A stretch of DNA of 64,000 nt from Acidobacteriota bacterium (GTDB taxonomy: Bacteria > Acidobacteriota > UBA6911). A program made the position numbers and the translations under genes. The notes below the pieces were generated by a model. The model was not told the DNA's origin, did no database searches, and was given only the letters and a program-made list of their open reading frames with translations. Position 1 is the stretch's first letter; each line of letters begins with the position of its first letter. Location of the stretch: the NCBI GenBank assembly GCA_016929335.1, contig JAFGIY010000213.1:1-64000 (forward strand). The letters are read 5' to 3'. This document shows, piece after piece, positions 7,992-16,948 of this stretch.

Positions 7992-9233
7992 TTAAGCCTC
8001 GCTGATTTTGACTACTTTCTGACTCGGTTTTTGCAATGCGTATGCAGCCCATGAATCCATCAGCCGCCGACGTTTTTCAAACAGCGTAGTCCTAAGATAT
8101 GCAGCTTCAACCTTGTTCTCAACCTGATGGGCAAGCGCAGCTTCGACAACCGATCGTTGAGCAGTGGTTTTCTCTTCCGCCCAATCCCGGAATGAAGATC
8201 GGAAACCGTGTGCCGTAATATCAGTCTTCTCCAAGCGCCGGAGGGTCATTAGGAAGGCCATATTCGAGAGAGGCTTATTCTGACTTCGTCCCGGAAAAAT
8301 GTATTCTCCCCCAGTAGATAATTCCTTTGCTGCTTTCAGGATTTCAATACATCTTGCAGACAACGGGACGCGATGTTCTTTCTTGGCCTTCATCCGATCG
8401 GCCGGCACTGTCCATGTTTTCGCGTCAAGGTCAATCTCCGGCCACTTCGCCAGAATAGTTTCACTTGTCCGCGCCGCTGTCAGGATAGTGTATTCAAAGG
8501 CCAGCTTGACAGGTTCCGCCGTCTTTGCCTCTCTCAGCGATTCAATAAACGCGGGAATCTCGGTGTATTTCAATGCAGAATGATGCCTGACTCCATTCGC
8601 AACACGCGGCGGCAGTGCTTCTTTGATCCCATCCACGGGATTATCCCCATGAAACCAACCTTGTGCTTTGGCATATTGGAAAACCCTGTTGATTCTTTGC
8701 TTCACATCCTGTGCAGTTTCCGGCTTCGTATTCCAGATTGGAGAAAGCACCTTTAAAACGTCCGCCGGTTGTATGGAATCAATGGAGCGATTCCCGAAAA
8801 CGGGGAAAGCGTAGTCCGCCAAAGCCTTCAACCAACGTTTTGCGTGTTTAATCTTAAAGGTCGCGGACCTTGCCGCGTGTACTTCCTTTGCCGCCGCTTC
8901 GAATGTCGGGACAATTCGCCGTTCCTGCCGACGCTGAGCTAAGGGATCTCCGCCTTTGCGTGCCATCTTGCGAAGTCTTATAGCTTCTTCCCGTGCTTCT
9001 GCAAGTGATACAAGCCGCGCGGAACCAAGTCCAAGCTCACAGCGTTTCCCGCGAATTATCGTCCGGAGTACCCATCTCTTTGATCCAGATTCCTCAACAC
9101 GAAGATATAGGCCATTACCATCGGCATACTTCCCAAATTTGGCATTGCGAATTGTTGCTGGTGACAGCGCTTTCTCGGGATGCTTCTTAGGAATGTGCTT
9201 TCCTGTTTTTCTATCGTCCTTTTTTCGATCCAT
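7992..9233 (-). CDS. int: P4-type tyrosine integrase
   Basis: 413 residues. The N-terminal arm-binding DUF4102 domain shows YADGNGLYLRV and RGKRCELGLGS, followed by a core-binding domain and a C-terminal catalytic domain. Catalytic residues can be placed: Arg in TAARTSE, His and Arg in HGFRSSFRDWA, a second His in ALAHQVENKVEAAYLR, with the Tyr of AYLR as the likely nucleophile. Family length is normal. It inserts the element by site-specific recombination, usually at tRNA or tmRNA genes; I did not find such a gene alongside, so the target here is unknown. Confidence 0.93.
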   Translation of the reverse strand: MDRKKDDRKTGKHIPKKHPEKALSPATIRNAKFGKYADGNGLYLRVEESGSKRWVLRTIIRGKRCELGLGSARLVSLAEAREEAIRLRKMARKGGDPLAQRRQERRIVPTFEAAAKEVHAARSATFKIKHAKRWLKALADYAFPVFGNRSIDSIQPADVLKVLSPIWNTKPETAQDVKQRINRVFQYAKAQGWFHGDNPVDGIKEALPPRVANGVRHHSALKYTEIPAFIESLREAKTAEPVKLAFEYTILTAARTSETILAKWPEIDLDAKTWTVPADRMKAKKEHRVPLSARCIEILKAAKELSTGGEYIFPGRSQNKPLSNMAFLMTLRRLEKTDITAHGFRSSFRDWAEEKTTAQRSVVEAALAHQVENKVEAAYLRTTLFEKRRRLMDSWAAYALQKPSQKVVKISEA

Positions 9234-9440
9234 CTTCTATCCCTCCATTTTTGGTGATAGGGAATCGAACAGCCCGTCCGCCATAGTGTCCCCCATAAAA
9301 TGGGGGATGTCAATAGATTTCTTTAGACGACATTATTTGATATATCCTAATGACAGCCGCGTAAATATTGGAGAGATTCGATATGATTAGATTTGATTAG
9401 ACGCTAAGTAGAGTCCTACCTGAGGAGCCATCTCGACTCA
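9234..9440. other. Integrase upstream region, probable element edge
   Basis: No gene of good quality. The stretch carries the integrase promoter region and probably the right attachment site, since the host glgC gene converges from the other side. It is AT-rich around 9330-9400 with a short direct repeat (TGATTAGA twice near 9390). No tRNA T-loop or anticodon arm could be recognised on either strand. The further gap from 9470 to 9623 also holds no convincing gene. Confidence 0.4.
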
Positions 9441-9469
9441 AAAAATGCGCCATTCGGCGCTTTTTTTTT
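9441..9469. terminator. Bidirectional terminator between glgC and the integrated element
   Basis: Stem GCGCC/GGCGC with a four-base loop, nine T residues on the plus strand and a T-rich run on the minus strand as well. It ends the glycogen operon read on the minus strand and would also stop plus-strand reading. Confidence 0.85.
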
Positions 9470-9623
9470 GCTCGAGGCCTCCGGCCATCCTTCCATATTC
9501 TGCCTCTTGTGAGCGATCCAAGTGAATAAGGGCATTCGCAGCGAGTTCTAAAGCCGGCTTTCGCCGAGATGTCCGTCCAGGGTGTGCTTACTCGAAAGGG
9601 AACCACGCGCCTGCGACAGGATG

Positions 9624-10919
9624 TTAGCGGAGCCTATCAGATTTTCTTTGTCCTTCCCCCGGATTGGCGAGCTGCATAACTGTGACATCGACGGAGGAGG
9701 GAACTCCCTCGATGACCGTTATGCCGTTTTCCGAGACATGATACACATGCCGGTCCGTTTCCGGATCAAGGCCGATTACGGCGTCTTCGGGCACGCGCGC
9801 ATTTTTATCCAGAATTGCCCGGAACACCCGGGCATTCCTGCCGATATCGCAGTTGTCAAATATGACGCAACTCTCCACGTATGCGCCCGAATGCACACGC
9901 ACGCCTCTGCCCAGGACCGAATTGCGGACCAATCCTCCGGACAGGATGCCCCCGCTTGCAACGATCGAATCAATTGCATGGCCGCGACGCCCTTCGTCGT
10001 CAAATATGAATTTGGCAGGCGGATGTATTTCGCGCGTCGGCCCCAATGGCCATCGCGAATTATATAAATTCAGCGCCGGAGTAATTGCCCGAAGATCCAT
10101 ATTGGCTTCATAAAAGGCATCGATTGTGCCTACGTCGCGCCAATACGGAAGAACTGAAGGGGGATCGCCGGGGATATGATTCTCCATGAAATCATAGGCA
10201 AACACATCTGCCTTGTGGATGAGGCTCGGCAGGATGTCTTTGCCAAAGTCGTGGCTGCTCTCCTCATTAAACGCATCTGCATAGAGCTCCCGAATCAGAA
10301 CATCCGAAGTGAATATATAGTTACCCATTGAGGCGAAAACATGGTCCGGATCGCCTGGAATAGTCGGAGCATCGCTCTTCTTTTCGTGAAATCGGGCGAT
10401 TCGCCCGTCTTCCCATACTTCCACAACGCCGAACTCCGAGGCCAGGCTTCTATCCATCGGGATGGAAGCAACAGTGACATCGGCTCCTTTTTCATTATGA
10501 AACTCGATCATATCGCGGATGTTCATGCGATAGACGTGATCCGCGCTGAACACCAATACAATGTCCGGTGAGGCGCGTTTGATCAGGTCAATGTTTTGGA
10601 AAATCGCGTCTGCCGTGCCTTGATACCATGTTTCATCCGGTGAACGCATCTGCGCCGGCACCGGAATTATAAATTGATACGAAAGAAGGTTGCCGAATTG
10701 CCATGTATCGCGCAAATGCTGGAGCAGCGATTGGCTTTTAAATTGGGTAAGGACATACGTGGAATAAACTCCGGAATTTACCAGATTGCTGAGAACGAAG
10801 TCTACGATCCGGTATTTCCCTCCAAACGGGACTGCAGGTTTTGTCCGGTTCTTCGTCAGGGGATAAAGACGCGTTCCCTTTCCGCCGGCCAGAACCATTG
10901 CAAGTACTCTGCGATTCAT
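9624..10919 (-). CDS. glgC: Glucose-1-phosphate adenylyltransferase
   Basis: 431 residues from the ATG that overlaps the upstream stop as ATGA; the open frame continues further upstream but that part matches nothing. GlgC makes ADP-glucose from ATP and glucose 1-phosphate, the first committed step of glycogen synthesis. Visible motifs: LAGGKGTRL (residues 10-18), KPAVPFGGKYRIVDF (27-41), WYQGTADAIFQN and FSADHVYRM, followed by a C-terminal left-handed beta-helix region with hexapeptide-like repeats. It is third in an operon after glgP and an EAL/HDOD protein, and is followed by a strong terminator. Confidence 0.95.
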   Translation of the reverse strand: MNRRVLAMVLAGGKGTRLYPLTKNRTKPAVPFGGKYRIVDFVLSNLVNSGVYSTYVLTQFKSQSLLQHLRDTWQFGNLLSYQFIIPVPAQMRSPDETWYQGTADAIFQNIDLIKRASPDIVLVFSADHVYRMNIRDMIEFHNEKGADVTVASIPMDRSLASEFGVVEVWEDGRIARFHEKKSDAPTIPGDPDHVFASMGNYIFTSDVLIRELYADAFNEESSHDFGKDILPSLIHKADVFAYDFMENHIPGDPPSVLPYWRDVGTIDAFYEANMDLRAITPALNLYNSRWPLGPTREIHPPAKFIFDDEGRRGHAIDSIVASGGILSGGLVRNSVLGRGVRVHSGAYVESCVIFDNCDIGRNARVFRAILDKNARVPEDAVIGLDPETDRHVYHVSENGITVIEGVPSSVDVTVMQLANPGEGQRKSDRLR

Positions 10920-12199
10920 TCGTCTTTGCCTTCCGCCGGTCCTTTCGAGCGAATCGGTTCCAATCCGTCGGCCCAGTCCACAGATTGCTGAAAAGCTTCC
11001 ATCACCTTTGCCCTGTCCAAGTCCAGCTGATAGATCATAGCATCCACATCCGCCCATTTCGCCTCTTCGATAAACTGGGCCAATCGCACCAGAGGCACAT
11101 ATTCATTATTGGGCTCCCGGCACAGCGCCGTCTTCAATTTGTTGTCGATAGGCAGATGGCTCACGATTTCAGCCATCGGCATGTCAAGCAAAGCGTCCAG
11201 CAGCGAAAAGAGCCCCAACAAGTGCAGGCTTCCGGGATCGAAACCCCAAAAATCGTGCTGCCGCGCCACTCCTTCCAAAAACATCCCTCTTTGTGCGGAA
11301 AGCAGCACCAGTTCTTCCGCTTCTTTGCCCTGGCTTAGATCCGTCAATAGAATAACGCGAAGCCAGTTTTTGATATTGCACCATCCCAAAAGAGAAACCG
11401 CCTGCTGTATGGATTTGATCCTTTGAGTAAAGGCAAAGGCCGCCGAATTCAAAAAGGCCAGCAGCCTGAAGCTTACGGTTGCATCCGCCTGAATGGCTTT
11501 TGCGATCCTTGGAATATCAGGATCTTCCATCTCAACAAGCTTTAAAAGTTCGAATCGCAGAATTTCATTCGATGACAGCTTGCGGATCGTTACCTTGTCC
11601 GGATATTTGAAGAAAGCTCCGCTGAACAACGGGAAATTCAATTCCCGGCAGATCTGGTACAACCTCCGATCTTCGACATCGCTCGCCAGCAGCAACGAGT
11701 CGTATCGTCGGGCCTGCTGCAAATCTTCCCTTATGTCGCGCGCTTCCCTGCCCCGGATTTCAATAGAGATGATGCTCGCAATCCTGTAGAGCGCCTCGCA
11801 GTTTGAATTGCCCGTAAAGCTTCTAACGGCTATCGGATATCCATCCAATTTAAGCCGGTTCAACACTTCCAAGCCTGAGGGCTGCCGGCTGATCTCTTCC
11901 CCGACTTTAATGGCGGAGAGGATGGGAGGCAGAGCGTACGGCAGTTTGTCCATCACGCTTTTTTCGGAAAAATCTACAATAATTTTCTTTCCGCCCTGCA
12001 GAACCCTTTTAAGACATAAATAAGCGCTCGATGCCACGCTGATAGCCGTATCCGGCGAATAGGGGAAACCGCTTGGAGATATTTCGCTGCTTCCGACACA
12101 AAAGAGCTCGTATCCCCACAATCGGCCCCTGTTGTCGAAAACGGGCTTCCGCGCGATGGATACCGTAAGCGCATCCTTATCTGATTTGATATCACTCAT
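10916..12199 (-). CDS. EAL/HDOD signalling protein (YuxH-like)
   Basis: 427 residues. The N-terminal part is a degenerate EAL domain (ARKPVFDNRGRLWGYELF), lacking the usual set of metal-binding residues, so cyclic-di-GMP hydrolysis is unlikely. The C-terminal half (about 200-400) is an HDOD domain, with the ADATVSFRLLAFLNSAAF and SIQQAVSLLGWCNIKNWL segments. Such proteins act as signalling scaffolds, some in motility or stress control. It lies between glgP and glgC and overlaps the glgC start by four bases (ATGA). Control of glycogen storage by this protein is inference. Confidence 0.85.
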   Translation of the reverse strand: MSDIKSDKDALTVSIARKPVFDNRGRLWGYELFCVGSSEISPSGFPYSPDTAISVASSAYLCLKRVLQGGKKIIVDFSEKSVMDKLPYALPPILSAIKVGEEISRQPSGLEVLNRLKLDGYPIAVRSFTGNSNCEALYRIASIISIEIRGREARDIREDLQQARRYDSLLLASDVEDRRLYQICRELNFPLFSGAFFKYPDKVTIRKLSSNEILRFELLKLVEMEDPDIPRIAKAIQADATVSFRLLAFLNSAAFAFTQRIKSIQQAVSLLGWCNIKNWLRVILLTDLSQGKEAEELVLLSAQRGMFLEGVARQHDFWGFDPGSLHLLGLFSLLDALLDMPMAEIVSHLPIDNKLKTALCREPNNEYVPLVRLAQFIEEAKWADVDAMIYQLDLDRAKVMEAFQQSVDWADGLEPIRSKGPAEGKDE

Positions 12200-12272
12200 A
12201 AAGAAACAAAATATTCAGATTCACGATCCGGACAGAACACACGTCTGTAATCTCGAATTTCGAATCCTTGAA

Positions 12273-14681
12273 TTAAACCGGCTGCACATTCCAGATCTTG
12301 CCGGCGTACTCCAGAACCGCTCGATCGCTTGAAAATCTGCCCATATTGGCGGTATTCAGAATGGACCTGCGCGCCCAGTCGTCAGGATTCTGAAATACGC
12401 GGCCGGCTTCCTCCTGCGCTGTGATATAGGACCTGTAGTCAGCGAGCAGCATATAGTAGTCCCCCTGGTCGAGAAGAGATCGGAGGATGGGGGCAAACAG
12501 GCGGGGATCCTCCGGAGAAAAGAATCCCGAACCGATCATATTCAAAGCGGCATGCAGATCCGGGTCTTCTTCGTAATACCGGCGTGGATTGTAGGAACCG
12601 GCGCGCAATGCCGCTACTTCCTCCGCGTTCAACCCAAAGATAAAGATATTTTCGCGTCCCACCGCTTCCAGTATCTCCACGTTAGCCCCATCCATTGTTC
12701 CAATAGTAAGAGCGCCGTTAAGCGCCATCTTCATATTTCCCGTTCCCGAAGCTTCCATTCCTGCCGTAGATATCTGCTCCGAAAGATCCGCAGCCGGAAT
12801 GATTTTTTCAGCTTGAGATACGCAATAGTTCGGCAAGAAGACGGCCCGTAGTCTTCCCTTGATGTCCGGATCCTTGTTGACGACCTCCGCCACCGAATTG
12901 ATCAGTTTGATGATTCGTTTGGCTTGATGATACGCGGGAGCGGCTTTCCCTGAAAACAGGACGGTGCGCGAGGTGAAGGATTTTGCTGAATCGGATTTGA
13001 TGCGATTGTAAAGTGTTATCAGATGCAGCGCGTTCAACAGCTGTCGTTTGTACTCATGAATACGCTTTATGTGCACATCAAACAGCGTATCGGGATTGAT
13101 CCCGATCCCGGTTTTGCGCAGCACATACCGCGCCAGCCGCCGCTTATTCTCCTGCCGGATCTTCATCCACTCAAGGCGGAAACCGGCATCGTCGGCGCAG
13201 GAAACAAGTTTTTTCAGCTGGTTCAAATCCTCTTTCCAGTCCGGCCCGATGGCCGAGGTAATAAGCTGCGCCAGGCGTGGATTCGCCTGGAGAAGCCATC
13301 GACGCGGAGTGATTCCATTCGTTACATTCTGCAGCCGGTCGGGAAAAATGCGGGCAAAATTCTTAAAAATTCCTCTCTTCAGAATCGCGGTATGCAGTTC
13401 AGCCACACCGTTCACTGCATGGCTTCCCACGATAGCCAGATGCGCCATGCGAATTCGCCGGATGAAACCCTCCTGAATCAGAGAAAGCTCCAACTCAAGC
13501 TCCGGCTCATCCGGGTGAGATGTCCGGACGACCTCCAGAAAACGCCGATTGATCTCGTAGATGATTTCGAGATGCCTGGGCAGCAGGCGCCCAAGAAGAT
13601 CCGAGGGCCAGGTCTCCAGCGCTTCCGGAAGCAGCGTGTGATTCGTATAGGAAAAGGTATTTTCGCAAATGCTCCATGCCTCATCCCATTCCATGCCTTC
13701 TTCATCCATTAGAATTCGCATGAGCTCCGGGATTGCGATGGACGGATGAGTATCATTCAGCTGAATCGCCACCGAGTTTGCAAAATTTGCGAACGAACTG
13801 TTCTGCCTTTTATAGCGCCGGATAATATCCTGCAGCGTGGCCGCAACAAAAAAATACTGTTGTTTGAGCCTGAGCTCTCTTCCGGAAGCGATCTCATCGC
13901 TGGGATAAAGAACCTTCGAGATGTTTTCGCTGAGCACTTTTGCTTCAACGGCGCCGACATAGTCGCCCTGGCTGAATTCCTGAAAATTAAAGCCGCGGCT
14001 GGGCAACGCGGCCCAAAGTCTCATATTCGTGACATATTCAGCTCCGCGACCGGGGACAAGGATATCGCAGGCGAGAGCCAGAACCGTCTCGCCATCCACC
14101 CAGCGGAACCGAAGCCTTCCGCTGTGATCGATGAATGAATCTGATCGGCCATAAAAATGGACCGGCATCAGCTGCTCGCGGCGTCGGATTTCCCAAGCAT
14201 TCCCGCTTCGCCCCCAGTTATCGCATTCTTCCTTCTGGTAGCCGTTCTCTATTACCTGATGGAAAATTCCATAATCATAGCGAATGCCATATCCATATCC
14301 GGGCAGCCGCAAATGTGCGATGGAATCCATATAGCAGGAGGCGAGCCTCCCGAGGCCGCCGTTGCCGAGCCCGGCATCCCATTCTACCTCCTCCAGTTCA
14401 TCAAGATCGAAACCCAACTCCTGCAAAGCGCTTCTGGCTTCATCCACAAGATTCAGGTTCAACAGGTAATTCATTAAAAACCGGCCCGGAAGAAACTCCA
14501 GAGAAAGAAAATAAACCCGCTTGGACATTGTCTCATGCAGATTCCGCTGGCTTATGATCCACCTTTCAACCAGACGGTCCCGTATGCTGTAGGCCAATCC
14601 CATGAAACAGGCGTACTGGTCGGGAGTCTGCGGATCTCTGCCCAAGGTGAATTCTATGTGCCGAAGAATATCGATTTTCAA
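12273..14681 (-). CDS. glgP: Glycogen phosphorylase
   Basis: 802 residues from a TTG codon. It releases glucose 1-phosphate from glycogen using phosphate and pyridoxal phosphate. The cofactor-lysine motif is clear (EASGTGNMKMALNGAL, then GTMDGANVEI). The N-terminal HIEFTLGRDPQTPDQYACF and LEFLPGRFLMNYL segments fit the family, and the length is normal. The start is uncertain: no ribosome site precedes the TTG, whereas a perfect AGGAGG lies 7 bases before an in-frame ATC at 14729, sixteen codons upstream. It heads the operon glgP, EAL/HDOD gene, glgC. Confidence 0.93.
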   Translation of the reverse strand: MKIDILRHIEFTLGRDPQTPDQYACFMGLAYSIRDRLVERWIISQRNLHETMSKRVYFLSLEFLPGRFLMNYLLNLNLVDEARSALQELGFDLDELEEVEWDAGLGNGGLGRLASCYMDSIAHLRLPGYGYGIRYDYGIFHQVIENGYQKEECDNWGRSGNAWEIRRREQLMPVHFYGRSDSFIDHSGRLRFRWVDGETVLALACDILVPGRGAEYVTNMRLWAALPSRGFNFQEFSQGDYVGAVEAKVLSENISKVLYPSDEIASGRELRLKQQYFFVAATLQDIIRRYKRQNSSFANFANSVAIQLNDTHPSIAIPELMRILMDEEGMEWDEAWSICENTFSYTNHTLLPEALETWPSDLLGRLLPRHLEIIYEINRRFLEVVRTSHPDEPELELELSLIQEGFIRRIRMAHLAIVGSHAVNGVAELHTAILKRGIFKNFARIFPDRLQNVTNGITPRRWLLQANPRLAQLITSAIGPDWKEDLNQLKKLVSCADDAGFRLEWMKIRQENKRRLARYVLRKTGIGINPDTLFDVHIKRIHEYKRQLLNALHLITLYNRIKSDSAKSFTSRTVLFSGKAAPAYHQAKRIIKLINSVAEVVNKDPDIKGRLRAVFLPNYCVSQAEKIIPAADLSEQISTAGMEASGTGNMKMALNGALTIGTMDGANVEILEAVGRENIFIFGLNAEEVAALRAGSYNPRRYYEEDPDLHAALNMIGSGFFSPEDPRLFAPILRSLLDQGDYYMLLADYRSYITAQEEAGRVFQNPDDWARRSILNTANMGRFSSDRAVLEYAGKIWNVQPV

Positions 14682-14729
14682 TGCAGCAGCATTTTTTGCA
14701 GCGGCGCGAGAAGCTGTACCGGGTTCGAT

Positions 14730-15057
14730 AGGAGTACCTCCTCTTTTCGCTATCGTCAGGCTGAAAAAATCAATGCAAACAATATTCTATTGTATTGAAA
14801 GTGCGACAGGCGATCAACTCATTGCTGGCAGCATTATTTATGAAGCTTCTGCTGCCGCGACGAATCTTCCTGAACCATGCCGGCCCGGGATTCTCACAAT
14901 CCATAAAGCCTGCTAGGCATGTTTTGACATCAAAAAAGATTTCAGGACGACCCGACGGTTTGGGGTTATGATACATACATATGTTTTAGAATGAGGGGAA
15001 CATGAAATTCCTTTCTAACCTGACGGGTATACCAACAATCTGGATAGGAGATGCGCT
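14730..15057. other. Divergent intergenic region upstream of glgP
   Basis: About 330 bases between the AGGAGG site of glgP and the gene at 15058. It must hold both promoters. I see AT-rich segments (near 14790 and 14965-14995) but no promoter pair that I would defend, and no RNA gene. Confidence 0.3.
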
Positions 15058-15357
15058 ATGGCACGGCCAATCTACAAAGTCTATATGTTTAAACCGACTG
15101 AGGCTTGGTATCAGCTATCTGATCAGGCAAGAAACGAGCTCAAGAACCAGCTCGGGAAAGCACTCAAGAAGGTGGGAGGAAAGGAAGTTGTGACATGTTT
15201 TTCGGGCTGGGATTCGGAGCAGTACCTCGGATGGGGTGTTGAGCAGTTTCCCAATATTGAGGCGGTTCAAAAGCATCATGCGCTTCTCGTTGATTTGAAA
15301 TGGTTCCGCTATGCCGAGAGCAACAGCTACCTTGGCACTCAGATACCAAAATCCTAG
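15058..15357 (+). CDS. Small protein of unknown function, possible ferredoxin-like alpha/beta fold
   Basis: 99 residues from an ATG with a GGAG site upstream. No signal or membrane segment. Alternating strands and helices (YKVYMFKPTEAWYQL, then a helix ARNELKNQLGKALKKVGG, a strand EVVTCFSGWDS, a helix, and a strand HHALLVDLKWF) recall dimeric alpha/beta-barrel proteins such as Dabb or chlorite-dismutase-like small proteins. This is a shape-based guess. The gene stands alone. Confidence 0.65.
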   Translation: MARPIYKVYMFKPTEAWYQLSDQARNELKNQLGKALKKVGGKEVVTCFSGWDSEQYLGWGVEQFPNIEAVQKHHALLVDLKWFRYAESNSYLGTQIPKS

Positions 15358-15825
15358 CGCGGACGCAGGCTGCAACCGAAATCTTCAAAGATTCGTGGAA
15401 GCCTCGCGCTGTCAGCCTTCAGCTTGCAGCAATCAGCTTCTTTGCCCATTGGGTTTGGTTTCAGCTGTTTTGCAGATTCCAACTTCTTTGCATAACGCAA
15501 AAAAGCCGGAGACAAAGACTCGGGTAAAGCAAAAGGCGGACAGAATGAGCTCTTCGACATTGTTTATGGCAGCAGCTCTGCGTAATGGGAAATGATCTTG
15601 ACCATTCTGTCTTGTCTTTCAAATGGAGGGCGGCGGACTGCTGCCGCCTTATGGAGTCTCATATTCCATTCGTTGAGCCTGAAGGGGCAAGCGGCAAGCA
15701 CAGCCTGCTCGGGTAAGGGTTCGCCGGGAAAGGAATTTTCCAGCTCAGGTTATATTGTTATCCGATCAATACAGGAGGCATTTGTTTGAAACGTCAATAA
15801 ATCCGTTTCGCCAAATGAACAGATT
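15358..15825. other. Intergenic stretch without a convincing gene
   Basis: About 470 bases between two plus-strand genes. Open frames are short, compete on both strands and show no ribosome site or family match. A remnant of a lost gene is possible. I see no strong hairpin with a T-run. Confidence 0.4.
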
Positions 15826-16863
15826 ATGCGAAAAGCCGTAATTTTATCTATGCTGGCTGTCTGGATAGCCGCGGGCGCGTTGCAGGCAGACACTTTGTAT
15901 CTGAGAGACGGTACCGAAGTAAAAGGTACATTTATCGGCTATGAAAGCGGTCAGTTTATTTTTGAAACAAGCGACGGTAATCAGACAAAGTATCTCTCGC
16001 GAAGGGTGGAGCGGCTGACCATCGATCGTGCTGAGGACTCGCGCTATCGAAGAGGATCCCGGCGCGGCACGAAATCTATCGCAGAATCGAGCACAGCACG
16101 GTGGGAGAGTATCACGCCATTTGATGTCCGCCTCGAGGACCAATGGATCCGCTCTGAAATTGAGCTCATCAAGGGGCAACGCGTAAAAGTGGAAGCTGCA
16201 GGCACAGTGATGCTGGAAGGCCGGACGGCCGTTGATCCCGAAGGGCTCCGCAACCGGCGCGATAGTGATGCGCCCATGCCGAATGAGAATGACGGGGCAT
16301 TGATCGCCATTATCGGGAAGGATCCCAATGCCCCCGCGTTTCTGATCGGGCGGCAGAAGGAGTTTGTTGCCGACAGGGACGGCCTGCTTTACTTCACAGT
16401 CAATCATTGGGAAACCCGGAACGCAAAAGGATCCTTTCGAGTCAATGTATCCATCTACCGGTCGGCGGACGATTCCGCCGGCCAGATGCAAAAGCGATCA
16501 AAAGTTATCGCTGTCCAGGGGAATCAGGCCTGGACCGATACCGGCATAGATGTCGATTCAAACGATATTATCGATATAACAGCCGACGGAACGATTACGA
16601 TCAGCTCCGGACGCCGCACCACTCCCAGTGGAGACCTGAAGTTCAATGCCAAAACATCCAAATATCCGATTCAGAGCATCGGCGTTGGAGCCTTGATCGC
16701 AAAGATCCGCTATCGCAACGGAATGGATTCGAGCCTGCGGTATGTCGGTTCCAGTAATCAGATGAAACTCGGTTCGACCCAATCAGGCCGTCTTTTCATC
16801 GGAATCAATGATGATAATCTGAATGATAATAGTGGCGCCTATCGCGTAACCATCCGATGGTGA
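15826..16863 (+). CDS. Secreted protein with two LecA-like (PA-IL) domains
   Basis: 345 residues with a signal peptide (AVILSMLAVWIAAGALQA, residues 4-21). Residues 22-55 form a small SH3/LSM-like module (DTLYLRDGTEVKGTFIGY) seen at the start of many secreted proteins. Two similar beta-rich domains follow, each with a strand resembling the LecA/PA-IL galactose-binding lectin: one ends GSFRVNVSIY, the second ends GAYRVTIRW, and both have a GALIA(I/K)I strand and a (L/R)LYF/LFIGIN strand. Sugar binding is possible. The start has no clear ribosome site. It stands 85 bases before a metallopeptidase gene. Confidence 0.7.
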   Translation: MRKAVILSMLAVWIAAGALQADTLYLRDGTEVKGTFIGYESGQFIFETSDGNQTKYLSRRVERLTIDRAEDSRYRRGSRRGTKSIAESSTARWESITPFDVRLEDQWIRSEIELIKGQRVKVEAAGTVMLEGRTAVDPEGLRNRRDSDAPMPNENDGALIAIIGKDPNAPAFLIGRQKEFVADRDGLLYFTVNHWETRNAKGSFRVNVSIYRSADDSAGQMQKRSKVIAVQGNQAWTDTGIDVDSNDIIDITADGTITISSGRRTTPSGDLKFNAKTSKYPIQSIGVGALIAKIRYRNGMDSSLRYVGSSNQMKLGSTQSGRLFIGINDDNLNDNSGAYRVTIRW

Positions 16864-16948
16864 TCGGAACGTGCAAATCCGGATCCCCTATTTGTTCTGA
16901 GTGCAGTTGCAGGGTAAGTTTGTGTTTTAAAGAAAGGTAAATATCGAG

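Larger units (their letters stand above)
2854..9233 (-). mobile_element. Integrated phage-satellite-like element
   Basis: Eight consecutive minus-strand genes: P4-type integrase, a small unknown protein, AlpA-like regulator, primase-helicase, a small basic protein, P27-type small terminase and two unknown coiled-coil proteins. Integrase, AlpA and prim-pol/helicase form the classic P4-like satellite core. The small terminase without capsid, portal or large terminase recalls phage-inducible islands that redirect a helper phage's packaging. Exact ends are not fixed: I found no obvious direct repeat or tRNA. The coordinates run from the last gene to the integrase start. Confidence 0.7.

Noticed and set aside
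9397..9606. 69-codon minus-strand frame after glgC
   Set aside because: It runs across a terminator hairpin and has no ribosome site.
9397..9623. tRNA or tmRNA gene as attachment site by the integrase
   Set aside because: No T-loop, acceptor stem or tmRNA core could be recognised on either strand.
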